Below, one piece after another: positions 56,510 through 64,000 of a DNA stretch of 64,000 bases. The notes under the pieces were generated by a model. The model worked only from the letters and a program-made list of their open reading frames with translations. It searched no databases and was not told the origin of the DNA. Within the stretch, counting starts at the first letter, position 1, and each line of letters begins with the position of its first letter. The stretch comes from Limnohabitans sp. 2KL-27 (GTDB taxonomy: Bacteria > Pseudomonadota > Gammaproteobacteria > Burkholderiales > Burkholderiaceae_C), in NCBI RefSeq assembly GCF_001269345.1, contig NZ_CXOP01000002.1, positions 682,853 to 746,852 on the forward strand. Reading direction: 5' to 3'. A program made the translations under genes and the position numbers.

Positions 56510-58225
56510 TTAGGTGTTGCTGAAATCTTCACCAATCCATTGGGCCGCTTTCTCGGCAATCATGAGCGTCGGGCTGTTGGTGTTGCCGCTGGTGATGGTC
56601 GGCATCACGCCCGCATCCACCACGCGCAAGCCCGCGATGCCGCGGACCTGCAAGCGCCCATTGACCACCGCCATCGGGTCGTCGTCGCGCCCCATGCGGG
56701 TTGTGCCCACCGGGTGGAAGATGGTGCTGGCGATGTCGCCGGCCAGCTTGGCCAGTTCTTCGTCGGTTTGGTATTGCACACCGGGTTTGAACTCTTCGGG
56801 TGAAAAGGCGGCCATGGCAGGCTGGGCCATGATGCGTCGCGTTACGCGCAGACTGTCGGCAGCCACCTTGCGGTCTTCCGCGGTGGCCAGGTAGTTGGGG
56901 GCGATCGCCGGTGCGTCTTCAAAGCGTGGGCTGGTGATGTGGACGGTGCCCCGGCTGGTCGGGTTGAGGTTGCACACACTGGCCGTGATGGCCGGAAAGC
57001 TGTGCAGCGGCTCGCCAAACGCATCCAGACTCAGCGGCTGAACGTGGTATTCCAAGTTCGCGTGCGGCTGAGATGGATCGCTCTTGGTGAAAGCGCCCAA
57101 CTGACTCGGTGCCATGCTCATCGGGCCGGTGCGCTTGAAGGCGTATTCAAGGCCGATCATGGCCTTGCCCCACAGGCTGTTGGCCAGGGTGTTCAGGGTC
57201 TTGGCGTTTTTGACCTTGTAGACAGAACGGATCTGCAAGTGGTCTTGCAGGTTGGCGCCCACGCCTGCCAAATCGTGTTGCAATTCGACGCCTTTGTCCC
57301 GCAGCAAGGCCGCAGGGCCAATGCCCGACAGTTGCAAAATTTGCGCCGAACCAATGCTGCCCGCACTCAAAATCACTTCGCCGGTGGCTTTGACTTCGAC
57401 CATCTCCACGCCCGTCCACACTTGCGCCCCAGTGCAACGCTTTTCGCCATTGGTTTGGGTTTCGATGATCAGTTTAGAAACTTGCGCTTTGTTCCACAGC
57501 TCAAAGTTGGGCCGTGAATAGCAGGTGGGGCGCAAAAAAGCCTTGGCCGTGTTCCAGCGCCAACCGCTGCGTTGGTTCACATCAAAGTAAGCCACGCCTT
57601 CGTTGTTGCCTCGGTTGAAGTCGTCGGTGGCCGGAATGCCCGCTTGCTGGGCGGCTTGTGAAAACGCGTCCAGCACGTCCCAGCGCAGGCGCTGCTTTTC
57701 AATGCGCCATTCGCCACCCGTGTTGCGTCCACGCAAGGTGTGGAGGTAGCCGCCTTTGGGCAAATCGTTGGGGGCAAGCAGTTCAGACTTGGCTCCTTTG
57801 GCCCCGTGAAATTCGTTGGCCCCGTTGTAATGGTCTTCGTGCAGCTTGAAGTAGGGCAATGCTTGTTCCCAGCGCCATTCGTCGTTGCCGGTGATCTGCG
57901 CCCACTGGTCGTAGTCGCGTGATTGGCCGCGCATGTAAATCATGCCGTTGATGCTGGAGCAGCCACCCAAGACCTTGCCACGGGGATAACGCAGGCTGCG
58001 CCCGTTCAGGCCTTCAGTGGCTTCGGTTTGGTACAGCCAATCTGTTCGCGGGTTGCCAATGCAATACAAGTAGCCCACGGGGATGTGGATCCAGTGGTAA
58101 TCGTCTTTTTTGCCGGCCTCGATCAACAGCACGCGCTTGCTGGCATCGGCACTCAAGCGGTTGGCGAGCAGGCATCCTGCGGTGCCGCCGCCCACGATGA
58201 TGTAGTCAAAGGTGTTGTCGTTCAT
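56510..58225 (-). CDS. GMC-family FAD oxidoreductase (choline dehydrogenase-like)
   Basis: The 571-aa flavoprotein has the FAD motif YIIVGGGTAGCLLANRL, GMC signatures YPRGKVLGGCSSINGMIY and GEVILSAGSIGSAQILQLSG, and the catalytic histidine region IFHPVGTTRMG plus NTNSPTLMIAEKAA. It oxidises an alcohol of unknown identity; choline is only one option. ATG 58225 (MNDNTFDYIIVGGG) begins the domain. It is divergent from the MHS transporter, and shared control is plausible. Confidence 0.88.
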   Translation of the reverse strand: MNDNTFDYIIVGGGTAGCLLANRLSADASKRVLLIEAGKKDDYHWIHIPVGYLYCIGNPRTDWLYQTEATEGLNGRSLRYPRGKVLGGCSSINGMIYMRGQSRDYDQWAQITGNDEWRWEQALPYFKLHEDHYNGANEFHGAKGAKSELLAPNDLPKGGYLHTLRGRNTGGEWRIEKQRLRWDVLDAFSQAAQQAGIPATDDFNRGNNEGVAYFDVNQRSGWRWNTAKAFLRPTCYSRPNFELWNKAQVSKLIIETQTNGEKRCTGAQVWTGVEMVEVKATGEVILSAGSIGSAQILQLSGIGPAALLRDKGVELQHDLAGVGANLQDHLQIRSVYKVKNAKTLNTLANSLWGKAMIGLEYAFKRTGPMSMAPSQLGAFTKSDPSQPHANLEYHVQPLSLDAFGEPLHSFPAITASVCNLNPTSRGTVHITSPRFEDAPAIAPNYLATAEDRKVAADSLRVTRRIMAQPAMAAFSPEEFKPGVQYQTDEELAKLAGDIASTIFHPVGTTRMGRDDDPMAVVNGRLQVRGIAGLRVVDAGVMPTITSGNTNSPTLMIAEKAAQWIGEDFSNT

Positions 58226-58575
58226 GGGTCTGTTCGTGTGGTCTGCGGATGTCAATGCGAATTTCGCTGTGCGCACGACTGTAATGGATGGAAAAAAGGA
58301 GGGAGGCGGGTGTGAACAACTGGTTGGGCTGAGTGATTTTGAGACGTTGACCTGAAATCATGAACAGATTGGACAAAGAAGTTGAATCTGGCGTGACCAT
58401 GGGTACCGGGTAATTACCCTTGGTAAATGAGGTTTTCCTGCCATGTGAAATAAATACCAAGGGTTACCACTAGGTATGTAAGCCCATGTTGGTTGCCCGT
58501 CAGACAGGGGCAAGTGCAAGCCCTAAGAATCGCGCCAAGTTTCCCTGTCGGAGACTCTTTTTTGGAGACAGCTCT
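58226..58575. promoter_or_regulatory. Divergent GMC-MFS regulatory region with clustered palindromes
   Basis: GGTACC (58402-58407), GGGTAATTACCC (58408-58419, perfect), ACCCTTGGTA / TACCAAGGGT as a 10-bp inverted pair (58416-58425 and 58455-58464), and TACC-ACTA-GGTA (58465-58476) cluster within 75 bp. No gene is in this 350-bp gap. The repeated TACC/GGTA half-sites suggest binding by a dimeric regulator, perhaps of the NarL/LuxR type. Confidence 0.6.
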
Positions 58576-60336
58576 ATGGCTACAACTGAACCCCGTCCGA
58601 TGTCGGCGGAAGAGAAGAAGGTGATTTTTGCCTCTTCTCTGGGTACCGTTTTTGAATGGTATGACTTTTACCTGTACGGCTCGTTGGCCGCGATCATTGC
58701 CAAGCAGTTCTTCAGCGGCTTGGACGAAGGCTCTGCTTTCATCTTCGCTTTGCTGGCGTTTGCTGCTGGTTTCATCGTGCGTCCATTCGGCGCGATCTTT
58801 TTCGGCCGCTTGGGCGACATGATCGGCCGCAAGTACACCTTCCTGGTCACGATCTTGATCATGGGTGCATCGACCTTCATCGTGGGCATCTTGCCCAACT
58901 ACGCCAGCATTGGCGTGGCCGCTCCCGTCATCCTGATCTGCTTGCGCTTGCTGCAAGGTTTGGCCTTGGGTGGCGAGTACGGTGGTGCTGCCACTTACGT
59001 GGCCGAGCACGCCCCTCACGGCAAGCGCGGCGCCTACACCGCCTGGATCCAGACCACAGCCACTTTGGGCTTGTTCTTGTCCTTGATGGTGATCTTGGGC
59101 ACACGGACCATCATCGGTGAAGAAGCCTTCGCCGACTGGGGCTGGCGCGTTCCGTTCATCGTCTCGATCATCATGTTGATCATCTCGGTCTACATCCGTT
59201 TGAGCATGAACGAATCGCCTGCTTTCGTGAAAATGAAAGCCGAAGGCAAGACCTCCAAGGCGCCTCTGTCCGAGTCTTTCGGTCAGTGGAAAAACCTGAA
59301 GATCGTGATCTTGGCCCTGATCGGTTTGACTGCTGGTCAAGCTGTGGTTTGGTACTCTGGTCAGTTCTACGCTTTGTTCTTCTTGACACAAGCGTTGAAA
59401 GTGGACGGCGCCACCGCCAACATCATGGTCGCGATCTCCCTGATCATCGGCACCCCCTTCTTCATCGTGTTCGGCGCCTTGTCTGACAAGATTGGCCGCA
59501 AGCCGATCATCTTGGCTGGTTGCTTGTTGGCCGCTTTGACTTACTTCCCCGTGTTCAAGGCATTGACCAAGGCTGCTAACCCAGACTTGTACGCTGCCCA
59601 AGCCGCATCGCAAGTGGTGGTGATTGCTGATCCAGCCGAGTGCTCGTTCCAGTTCAACCCCACAGGCACCAAGAAGTTCACTTCTTCTTGCGACGTCGCC
59701 AAGCAACGTTTGGCTGGCGCATCGGTGAGCTACTCCAACGAAGTCGCACCTGCTGGCACCCCTGCCATCATCAAGGTGGGCGAGACCGTGGTGAACGTGA
59801 AGTACTCGGCTGAAGACGTCGCTGCTGCCAAGGCCAAGGCCGAGGAAAAGCTGGCGGCTCTGAACGCTGCAGACCCCAAAGATGCCAAGGCCATCGAAGC
59901 TGCCACCAAGTCTGTCAAAGACCTGAGCAACGAGAAGACCGCTGGTGCCACTTTGTTGGCTTCCAACCTGGGCGCTGCGCTGAAGGCTGCGAACTACCCA
60001 GTCAAAGCCGACATGGCCAAGTTCGACAAAGTCACCGTCATCATCATCCTCTCCTACTTGGTGCTGTTGGTGACCATGGTGTACGGCCCGATCGCCGCCA
60101 TGCTGGTGGAGATGTTCCCCACCCGCATCCGTTACACATCGATGTCCTTGCCCTACCACATTGGTAACGGCTGGTTCGGTGGTTTGCTGCCCACAACCGC
60201 CTTCGCGATCGTGGCCCAGACCGGCAACATGTACAACGGCTTGTGGTACCCCATCATCATCGCCGGTGCAACCGTTGTGATCGGTGGCTTGTTCATCAAA
60301 GAAACCAAAGACGTCGACATCTACGCTGACGACTGA
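58576..60336 (+). CDS. MHS-type MFS transporter with a large periplasmic loop
   Basis: The 586-aa 12-TM transporter has the MHS signature FYLYGSLAAIIAKQFF, GRLGDMIGRKYTF and ALGGEYGGAATYVAEHAP. Between TM9 and TM10 (about residues 335-480) is a 140-residue hydrophilic loop with two cysteines (PAECSFQFN, SSCDVAK) and an Ala/Lys-rich coiled-coil-like part (VAAAKAKAEEKLAALNAADP). Codon choice is strongly biased, suggesting high expression. ATG 58576 has TTGGAGA upstream. Substrate is unknown; carboxylates or osmolytes are typical. Confidence 0.88.
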   Translation: MATTEPRPMSAEEKKVIFASSLGTVFEWYDFYLYGSLAAIIAKQFFSGLDEGSAFIFALLAFAAGFIVRPFGAIFFGRLGDMIGRKYTFLVTILIMGASTFIVGILPNYASIGVAAPVILICLRLLQGLALGGEYGGAATYVAEHAPHGKRGAYTAWIQTTATLGLFLSLMVILGTRTIIGEEAFADWGWRVPFIVSIIMLIISVYIRLSMNESPAFVKMKAEGKTSKAPLSESFGQWKNLKIVILALIGLTAGQAVVWYSGQFYALFFLTQALKVDGATANIMVAISLIIGTPFFIVFGALSDKIGRKPIILAGCLLAALTYFPVFKALTKAANPDLYAAQAASQVVVIADPAECSFQFNPTGTKKFTSSCDVAKQRLAGASVSYSNEVAPAGTPAIIKVGETVVNVKYSAEDVAAAKAKAEEKLAALNAADPKDAKAIEAATKSVKDLSNEKTAGATLLASNLGAALKAANYPVKADMAKFDKVTVIIILSYLVLLVTMVYGPIAAMLVEMFPTRIRYTSMSLPYHIGNGWFGGLLPTTAFAIVAQTGNMYNGLWYPIIIAGATVVIGGLFIKETKDVDIYADD

Positions 60337-60380
60337 TCTTTCTTGTAAGCAACCCGGGGTGACTCGGGTGCTAAATTCCG

Positions 60381-60410
60381 GGCCTTCCCTCTGTGGAGGG
60401 CCTTTTTTTT
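60381..60410 (+). terminator. MFS transporter terminator
   Basis: GGCCTTCC (60381-60388) pairs with GGAGGGCC (60395-60402), with one G-T pair, followed by eight T residues. Confidence 0.88.
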
Positions 60411-60425
60411 GATTGGAGATGAATC

Positions 60426-60617
60426 ATGTGGAAAATTGTTGTGGGATTCGTGATCTTTGCTGCCTTGGCGCTGTATGTGATCAGCAAAGGCGGTGACAGC
60501 CTGGACATGAGCGGGGAAAAGCATGGCGCTGACGCTGTGCATGTGGAGCCTGCCAAGGCCGACGCCTCTGCAGCACCGGCCGCCGCACCGGCAGCTGACG
60601 CCAGCGCAGCCAAGTAA
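60426..60617 (+). CDS. Small single-TM protein with Ala-rich tail
   Basis: The 63-aa protein has one membrane segment (MWKIVVGFVIFAALALYVIS) and a low-complexity Ala/Lys/Asp tail (AKADASAAPAAAPAADASAA). GGAG lies 6-9 bp upstream of the ATG. I do not recognise a family. It could be a small regulatory or anchor peptide. A terminator follows. Confidence 0.65.
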   Translation: MWKIVVGFVIFAALALYVISKGGDSLDMSGEKHGADAVHVEPAKADASAAPAAAPAADASAAK

Positions 60618-60661
60618 ACCAGTGCCAACGCTCATCAGGGCCTGGCCCTGGTGATCCGTCC

Positions 60662-60690
60662 AAAGCCACGCCTGAGCGTGGCTTTTCTTT
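60662..60690. terminator. Terminator between small protein and uvrA
   Basis: AAAGCCACGC (60662-60671) pairs with GCGTGGCTTT (60676-60685) around CTGA, followed by a T-rich run. A second hairpin (ATC AGGGCC/GGCCCT) lies just upstream. Confidence 0.85.
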
Positions 60691-60755
60691 TGGGCGCCGG
60701 AAATGTCATGACCTGCGCCCTAGAATGTTTGGCCTTCACCCCATAAAGCCTGTCC

Positions 60756-63700
60756 ATGTCCCAAGGTCTCATCCGCATCCGTGGTGCCCGTCAGCACAAC
60801 CTCAAAAATATCGACTTGGACATCCGCACGGGCGAGTTGACGGTGGTCACCGGGCCCAGCGGCTCTGGCAAGTCGAGCCTGGTGTTTGACACGCTCTACG
60901 CCGAAGGCCAGCGCCGCTATGTGGAAACCTTCAGCGCCTATGCCCGCCAGTTTCTCGACCGCATGGACAAACCGGCGGTGGACAAAGTCGAAGGCGTGCC
61001 GCCAGCCATTGCGATTGACCAGACCAACCCGGTGCGCAGCTCGCGCTCCACCGTGGGCACCATGACCGAGCTGAATGACCACCTCAAGCTCTTGTTCGCT
61101 CGTCTTGGGCAGCTGTTCGACAAAGACACCGCACAGCCTGTGCGCCACGACAACCCCGACACCATTTACGCCGAACTGGCACAGCGTGCCGCGCAAGCGG
61201 GCGATCCGCGCCTGTACCTGACCTTCCCTGTGGAGTTGCCCGCCAACACCAGCGCCGAGCAAGTCGAGCAGTGGCTCTCTGCCAGCGGTTTCACCAAGGT
61301 GCAGGCCGAACGCGAAGTGGCCACCCCCACCGGCCCGCGCAAAGTGTTGGACGTGATCGCCGACCGTTTCCGTTTGGGCAAGGCCGAAAAAGCCCGCGTA
61401 GTCGAAGCCATCGAAGTGGCCCTCAAACGCGGCGGCCGTCTGAATGTGTATGTGGAGAAATTGGGGTCAGATCCCCATTTTTCTTCTGCCAGTGCGGGTG
61501 TGACTGCTTCATCTATGGATCGCTTCGTGCCTCGCGATGACGAGGGTCCTGTCATGGCGAGCGAAGCGCGGCCATCCACCTCTGAGCCGGCCAGCAGTTT
61601 CGACATCTGGCGCTTTTCCACCGGCCTGCATTGCCCCGACAGCGACCAGCGCTACACCGACCCGATCCCGTCGATGTTCTCGTTCAACTCGGCCGTGGGC
61701 GCGTGCGAGACCTGCCGGGGCTTTGGTCGGGTGATCGGTGTCGACTATGGCTTGGTCATTCCCAACCCCAAGCTCACGCTGCGGGCCGGGGCCATCAAGA
61801 CGCTGCAAACGCCCGCCTGGCAAGAAAACCAGGACGACCTGATGCGCCACGCCGAGGCCGCAGGCATTCCGCGTGACACCGCTTGGGACAAGCTGACGAA
61901 AGCCCAGCAAGATTGGGTGATCCACGGTTCGCCCGAATGGAAGGGCCGCTGGAACCACCAGTGGTATGGCGTGAAGCGCTTTTTTGAGTACCTGGAGAGC
62001 AAGGCCTACAAGATGCACATCCGGGTGCTCTTGTCCAAGTACCGCAGTTACACCGAGTGCCCGACGTGCCAAGGGGCGCGTTTGAAGAGCGAGAGCCTGC
62101 TCTGGCGCATTGGCAGCCACTCGGATGCCGATGGGGTTTTGCCGGTGGAAAAACGCTTCATGCCCGCGGGTGTGAAGTGGTCGCGTGCGCAACTCGAGGC
62201 GCTGCCGGGTTTGAGTTTGCACGACATGATGATCATGCCGCTGGACCGGTTGCGCTTGTTCTTTGACCGGGTGTCGGCGTCGGGTCATTTGGCGCAGACT
62301 GCTGTGGGTATGGCAGGGGAGGCTCCGGCCGGGGATGGGCTGGGCTCCTCATACGGCGGGGGTACGCCAAAATCGTCGCCCAGCCCATCCCCGGCCGAAG
62401 CCGTGGGTGCAGAGACGCAGAAACAGCCATCGACATCGATAGAGAAGGCACTGGACGCTCGATCGACCACAAGGTCTGCGTCAGAGCGGGGGGCGGGCGA
62501 CGATTTTGGCGTACCCCCGCCTCATGAGGAGCCCGCCCCCCGCTCTGATGCAGACCGAACCTCCGAAGAAACCACCGAAGCAATCCAGGCCAAAAACCAA
62601 GGCCCCAGCGCCGAACAAAAAGCGCTGCAACTGCTGCTGGAAGAAATCACCACCCGCCTGAAATACCTGTGCGACGTGGGCATCGGTTACCTCACCCTCG
62701 ACCGCCAAAGCCGCACCCTCAGCGGCGGCGAAGTGCAGCGCATCAACCTGACCACCGCCTTGGGCACCAGCTTGGTCAACACCTTGTTTGTGCTGGACGA
62801 GCCCAGCATCGGTCTGCACCCCCGCGACATGCACCGCATCACCTTGGCCATGCACCGCCTGCGCGATGCGGGCAACACCTTGGTGGTGGTGGAGCACGAC
62901 CCCGCCGTGATGATGGCGGCCGACCGCATGATCGACATGGGGCCTGGTCCCGGCGAGCGCGGTGGGCAAATTGTGTTTGACGGCACCACAGCCGACCTGC
63001 GCAACGCCGACACCCTCACCGGCGCCTATCTGGGTGGACGCAAGCAGGTGGGATTGGGCTTCAAGCGCATGGTGACCGACAGCACGCCGCGTTTGATTTT
63101 GGAAGGCGCTCGCGAACACAACCTGCAAAACATCAGCGTGGACTTTCCGCTGCAACGCTTGGTCACCATCACCGGCGTCAGCGGATCGGGCAAATCGAGC
63201 TTGATCCAGGACGTGCTGGCCCCGGCGCTGATGCGCCACTTTGGCAAAGCCACTGAAACCCCCGGCGCACACGACCGCCTGCTGGGGGCTGACCACCTGA
63301 GCGATGTGGTGTTTGTGGACCAATCGCCCATTGGCAAAACGGCGCGTTCCAACCCGGTGAGTTATGTGGGGGCATGGGACGCGATCCGCGAAATTTTTGC
63401 GACCGCGCCGCTGTCGCGCCAGCGCGGCTACACCGCCAGCAAGTTCAGTTTCAACGGTGGCGATGGCCGCTGCCCCACCTGCGGTGGCTCGGGCTTTGAG
63501 CACGTGGAAATGCAGTTTTTGAGCGATGTGTATTTGCGCTGCCCAGACTGCAATGGCCAGCGTTACCGTCCCGAAATTCTGGAGATCACCGTCGAGCGCC
63601 AAGCCTTGGGCCAGTCCCAGCCGCGCCACCTGAACGTGGCCGATGTGCTGGACTTGACGGTGAGTGAGGCCGCCGCCTTGTTCGCGCAAGACCGTGATGT

Positions 63701-64000
63701 GATCCGCGCCCTGCAACCCATTGTGGATGTGGGCCTCGAGTATGTGAAGCTGGGCCAGCCTGTGCCGACTTTGTCGGGCGGAGAAGCGCAGCGCTTGAAA
63801 CTCGCCGGCTTTTTGGCCGAGGCCGCCAAAAGCGCATCCAAGAGTCGCCAGAGTCTGGCGCGCAAAGGCACGCTGTTCTTGTTTGACGAGCCGACCACCG
63901 GCCTGCACTTTGACGACATCGCCAAGCTCATGAGGGCTTTGCGCAAGTTGCTCGAAGCGGGGCACTCGCTCATCGTCATCGAGCACAACCTGGACGTGAT
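60756..64000 (+). CDS. uvrA: UvrA-family excinuclease ABC subunit, partial (3' end outside window), with two in-frame inserts
   Basis: The frame is open from ATG 60756 to the window end: 1081 codons are visible and the end is missing. E. coli UvrA is 940 aa. Two ABC modules are intact: Walker A GPSGSGKSS (33-41) and GVSGSGKSS (about 806-814), signatures LSGGEVQR (about 655) and LSGGEAQR (about 1006), and Walker B LDEPSIGLHP and FDEPTTGLHF. The second zinc module, C-x2-C-x18-C-x2-C from CPTCGGSG, is complete. In the first module the first pair reads LHCPDSD, with one Cys of CxxC missing. Two low-complexity inserts lie at residues about 236-282 and 517-612, both made partly of palindromic repeats. 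It may be canonical UvrA or a UvrA paralogue. Confidence 0.9.
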   Translation, partial: MSQGLIRIRGARQHNLKNIDLDIRTGELTVVTGPSGSGKSSLVFDTLYAEGQRRYVETFSAYARQFLDRMDKPAVDKVEGVPPAIAIDQTNPVRSSRSTVGTMTELNDHLKLLFARLGQLFDKDTAQPVRHDNPDTIYAELAQRAAQAGDPRLYLTFPVELPANTSAEQVEQWLSASGFTKVQAEREVATPTGPRKVLDVIADRFRLGKAEKARVVEAIEVALKRGGRLNVYVEKLGSDPHFSSASAGVTASSMDRFVPRDDEGPVMASEARPSTSEPASSFDIWRFSTGLHCPDSDQRYTDPIPSMFSFNSAVGACETCRGFGRVIGVDYGLVIPNPKLTLRAGAIKTLQTPAWQENQDDLMRHAEAAGIPRDTAWDKLTKAQQDWVIHGSPEWKGRWNHQWYGVKRFFEYLESKAYKMHIRVLLSKYRSYTECPTCQGARLKSESLLWRIGSHSDADGVLPVEKRFMPAGVKWSRAQLEALPGLSLHDMMIMPLDRLRLFFDRVSASGHLAQTAVGMAGEAPAGDGLGSSYGGGTPKSSPSPSPAEAVGAETQKQPSTSIEKALDARSTTRSASERGAGDDFGVPPPHEEPAPRSDADRTSEETTEAIQAKNQGPSAEQKALQLLLEEITTRLKYLCDVGIGYLTLDRQSRTLSGGEVQRINLTTALGTSLVNTLFVLDEPSIGLHPRDMHRITLAMHRLRDAGNTLVVVEHDPAVMMAADRMIDMGPGPGERGGQIVFDGTTADLRNADTLTGAYLGGRKQVGLGFKRMVTDSTPRLILEGAREHNLQNISVDFPLQRLVTITGVSGSGKSSLIQDVLAPALMRHFGKATETPGAHDRLLGADHLSDVVFVDQSPIGKTARSNPVSYVGAWDAIREIFATAPLSRQRGYTASKFSFNGGDGRCPTCGGSGFEHVEMQFLSDVYLRCPDCNGQRYRPEILEITVERQALGQSQPRHLNVADVLDLTVSEAAALFAQDRDVIRALQPIVDVGLEYVKLGQPVPTLSGGEAQRLKLAGFLAEAAKSASKSRQSLARKGTLFLFDEPTTGLHFDDIAKLMRALRKLLEAGHSLIVIEHNLDV
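61462..61477. repeat. Short palindromic repeat inside uvrA
   Basis: TGGGG..CCCCA with GATCCCC/GGGGTC character (TGGGGTCAGATCCCCA) forms a 5-bp stem. It sits at the upstream edge of the first uvrA insert and encodes LGSDPH-type residues in frame. Confidence 0.5.
61516..61578. repeat. 63-bp imperfect palindromic element inserted in frame in uvrA
   Basis: The element starts TGGATCGCTTCG and ends CGAAGCGCGGCCATCCA. Its two halves are imperfect inverted repeats (GATGAC/GTCAT and CGCTTCG/CGAAGCG) around GAGGGTCC. It encodes about 21 residues, SMDRFVPRDDEGPVMASEAR, without breaking the frame. TTGCGAGCGAAGC-type palindromes are widespread intergenic repeats in many bacteria; the resemblance is by eye. 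Confidence 0.7.
62321..62402 (+). repeat. Hairpin unit A in uvrA (25-bp stem, 32-nt conserved loop)
   Basis: Left arm 62321-62345 and right arm 62378-62402 pair over 25 positions with one mismatch (C62325/A62398); the inner 20 bp are perfect (starting CGGCCGGGGATGGGCTGGGC). The 32-nt loop 62346-62377 contains GGGGGTACGCCAAAATCGTC. The frame is uninterrupted through it. Confidence 0.9.
62473..62556 (-). repeat. Hairpin unit B in uvrA, inverted relative to unit A
   Basis: Left arm 62473-62498 and right arm 62531-62556 pair over 26 positions with one G-T wobble. The arm sequence differs from unit A. The 32-nt loop 62499-62530 is the reverse complement of the unit A loop at 30 of 32 positions. 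In B the loop also holds a perfect CCTCATGAGG palindrome that is altered in A. Confidence 0.9.

Noticed and set aside
58414..60159. A 581-codon minus-strand frame over the MFS transporter
   Set aside because: The peptide is rich in Gly, Asp and His, without motifs; the plus-strand MHS transporter is clear.

Overview
The window looks like the chromosome of a betaproteobacterium, probably Burkholderiales/Comamonadaceae (Limnohabitans-, Polaromonas- or Rhodoferax-like). This is inferred from the protein sequences, the GC-rich codon use and the gene orders rplA-rplJ-rplL-rpoB-rpoC, rsmB-DUF4390-ntrY-response regulator, corC-lnt-glyQ-glyS-gmhB-plsC and trkA-trkH. Most of it is ordinary core genome, read mainly on the plus strand. 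There is no CRISPR array, rRNA operon or intact insertion sequence. The last gene is a UvrA-family protein that runs off the right edge.

Layout. 1-10.2 kb: end of the L11/L1 operon, then rplJ-rplL-rpoB-rpoC with a leader structure, an rplL-rpoB attenuator, a processing-type hairpin and a strong final terminator. 10.2-15.7 kb: LemA-like protein, rsmB, DUF4390 protein, and an NtrY-type sensor kinase with a response regulator that lacks the AAA+ domain. 15.77-18.74 kb: a small, AT-richer relic island between a truncated 5' half of tRNA-Phe and an intact tRNA-Phe(GAA). It carries two secreted alpha/beta hydrolases and the last 37 codons of a tyrosine integrase. 18.9-31.6 kb: fadD with an MBL-fold hydrolase, GNAT, corC, lnt, glyQS, gmhB, a PlsC-like acyltransferase, a YgjP-type metallopeptidase and a second MBL hydrolase. 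31.6-52.7 kb: leucine/isovalerate catabolism (liuR, thioesterase, liuA, liuB, liuC, liuD, HMG-CoA lyase), interleaved with carbonic anhydrase, thiolase, SDR, a second acyl-CoA dehydrogenase, trkAH and a VapBC toxin-antitoxin pair. Two near-identical palindromic operators flank liuR. 52.7-60.6 kb: a sodium:solute symporter pair, a TPR protein, a GMC oxidoreductase and an MHS-type MFS transporter. 60.76 kb to the end: a UvrA-family excinuclease subunit.

The strongest unexplained structure is inside uvrA. Two in-frame inserts carry palindromic DNA. The second insert has two hairpin units in opposite orientation. They share a 32-nt loop (30/32 identical) but have different 25-26 bp stems, each self-complementary. 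That pattern suggests a mobile or structurally selected hairpin family and not a simple local duplication. The second point of interest is the tRNA-Phe island. The 5' half-gene stump, the intact tRNA with a C5-A68 acceptor mismatch and the integrase remnant together suggest an old integration in the anticodon loop that gave the host tRNA a foreign 5' half.

Genes that probably work together: LiuR with LiuA/B/D/C and HMG-CoA lyase takes isovaleryl-CoA to acetoacetate and acetyl-CoA, and the nearby thiolase and acyl-CoA dehydrogenase could feed related acyl-CoA steps. NtrY and its regulator form a two-component pair. TrkA gates TrkH. The small DUF4212 protein pairs with the large symporter subunit.
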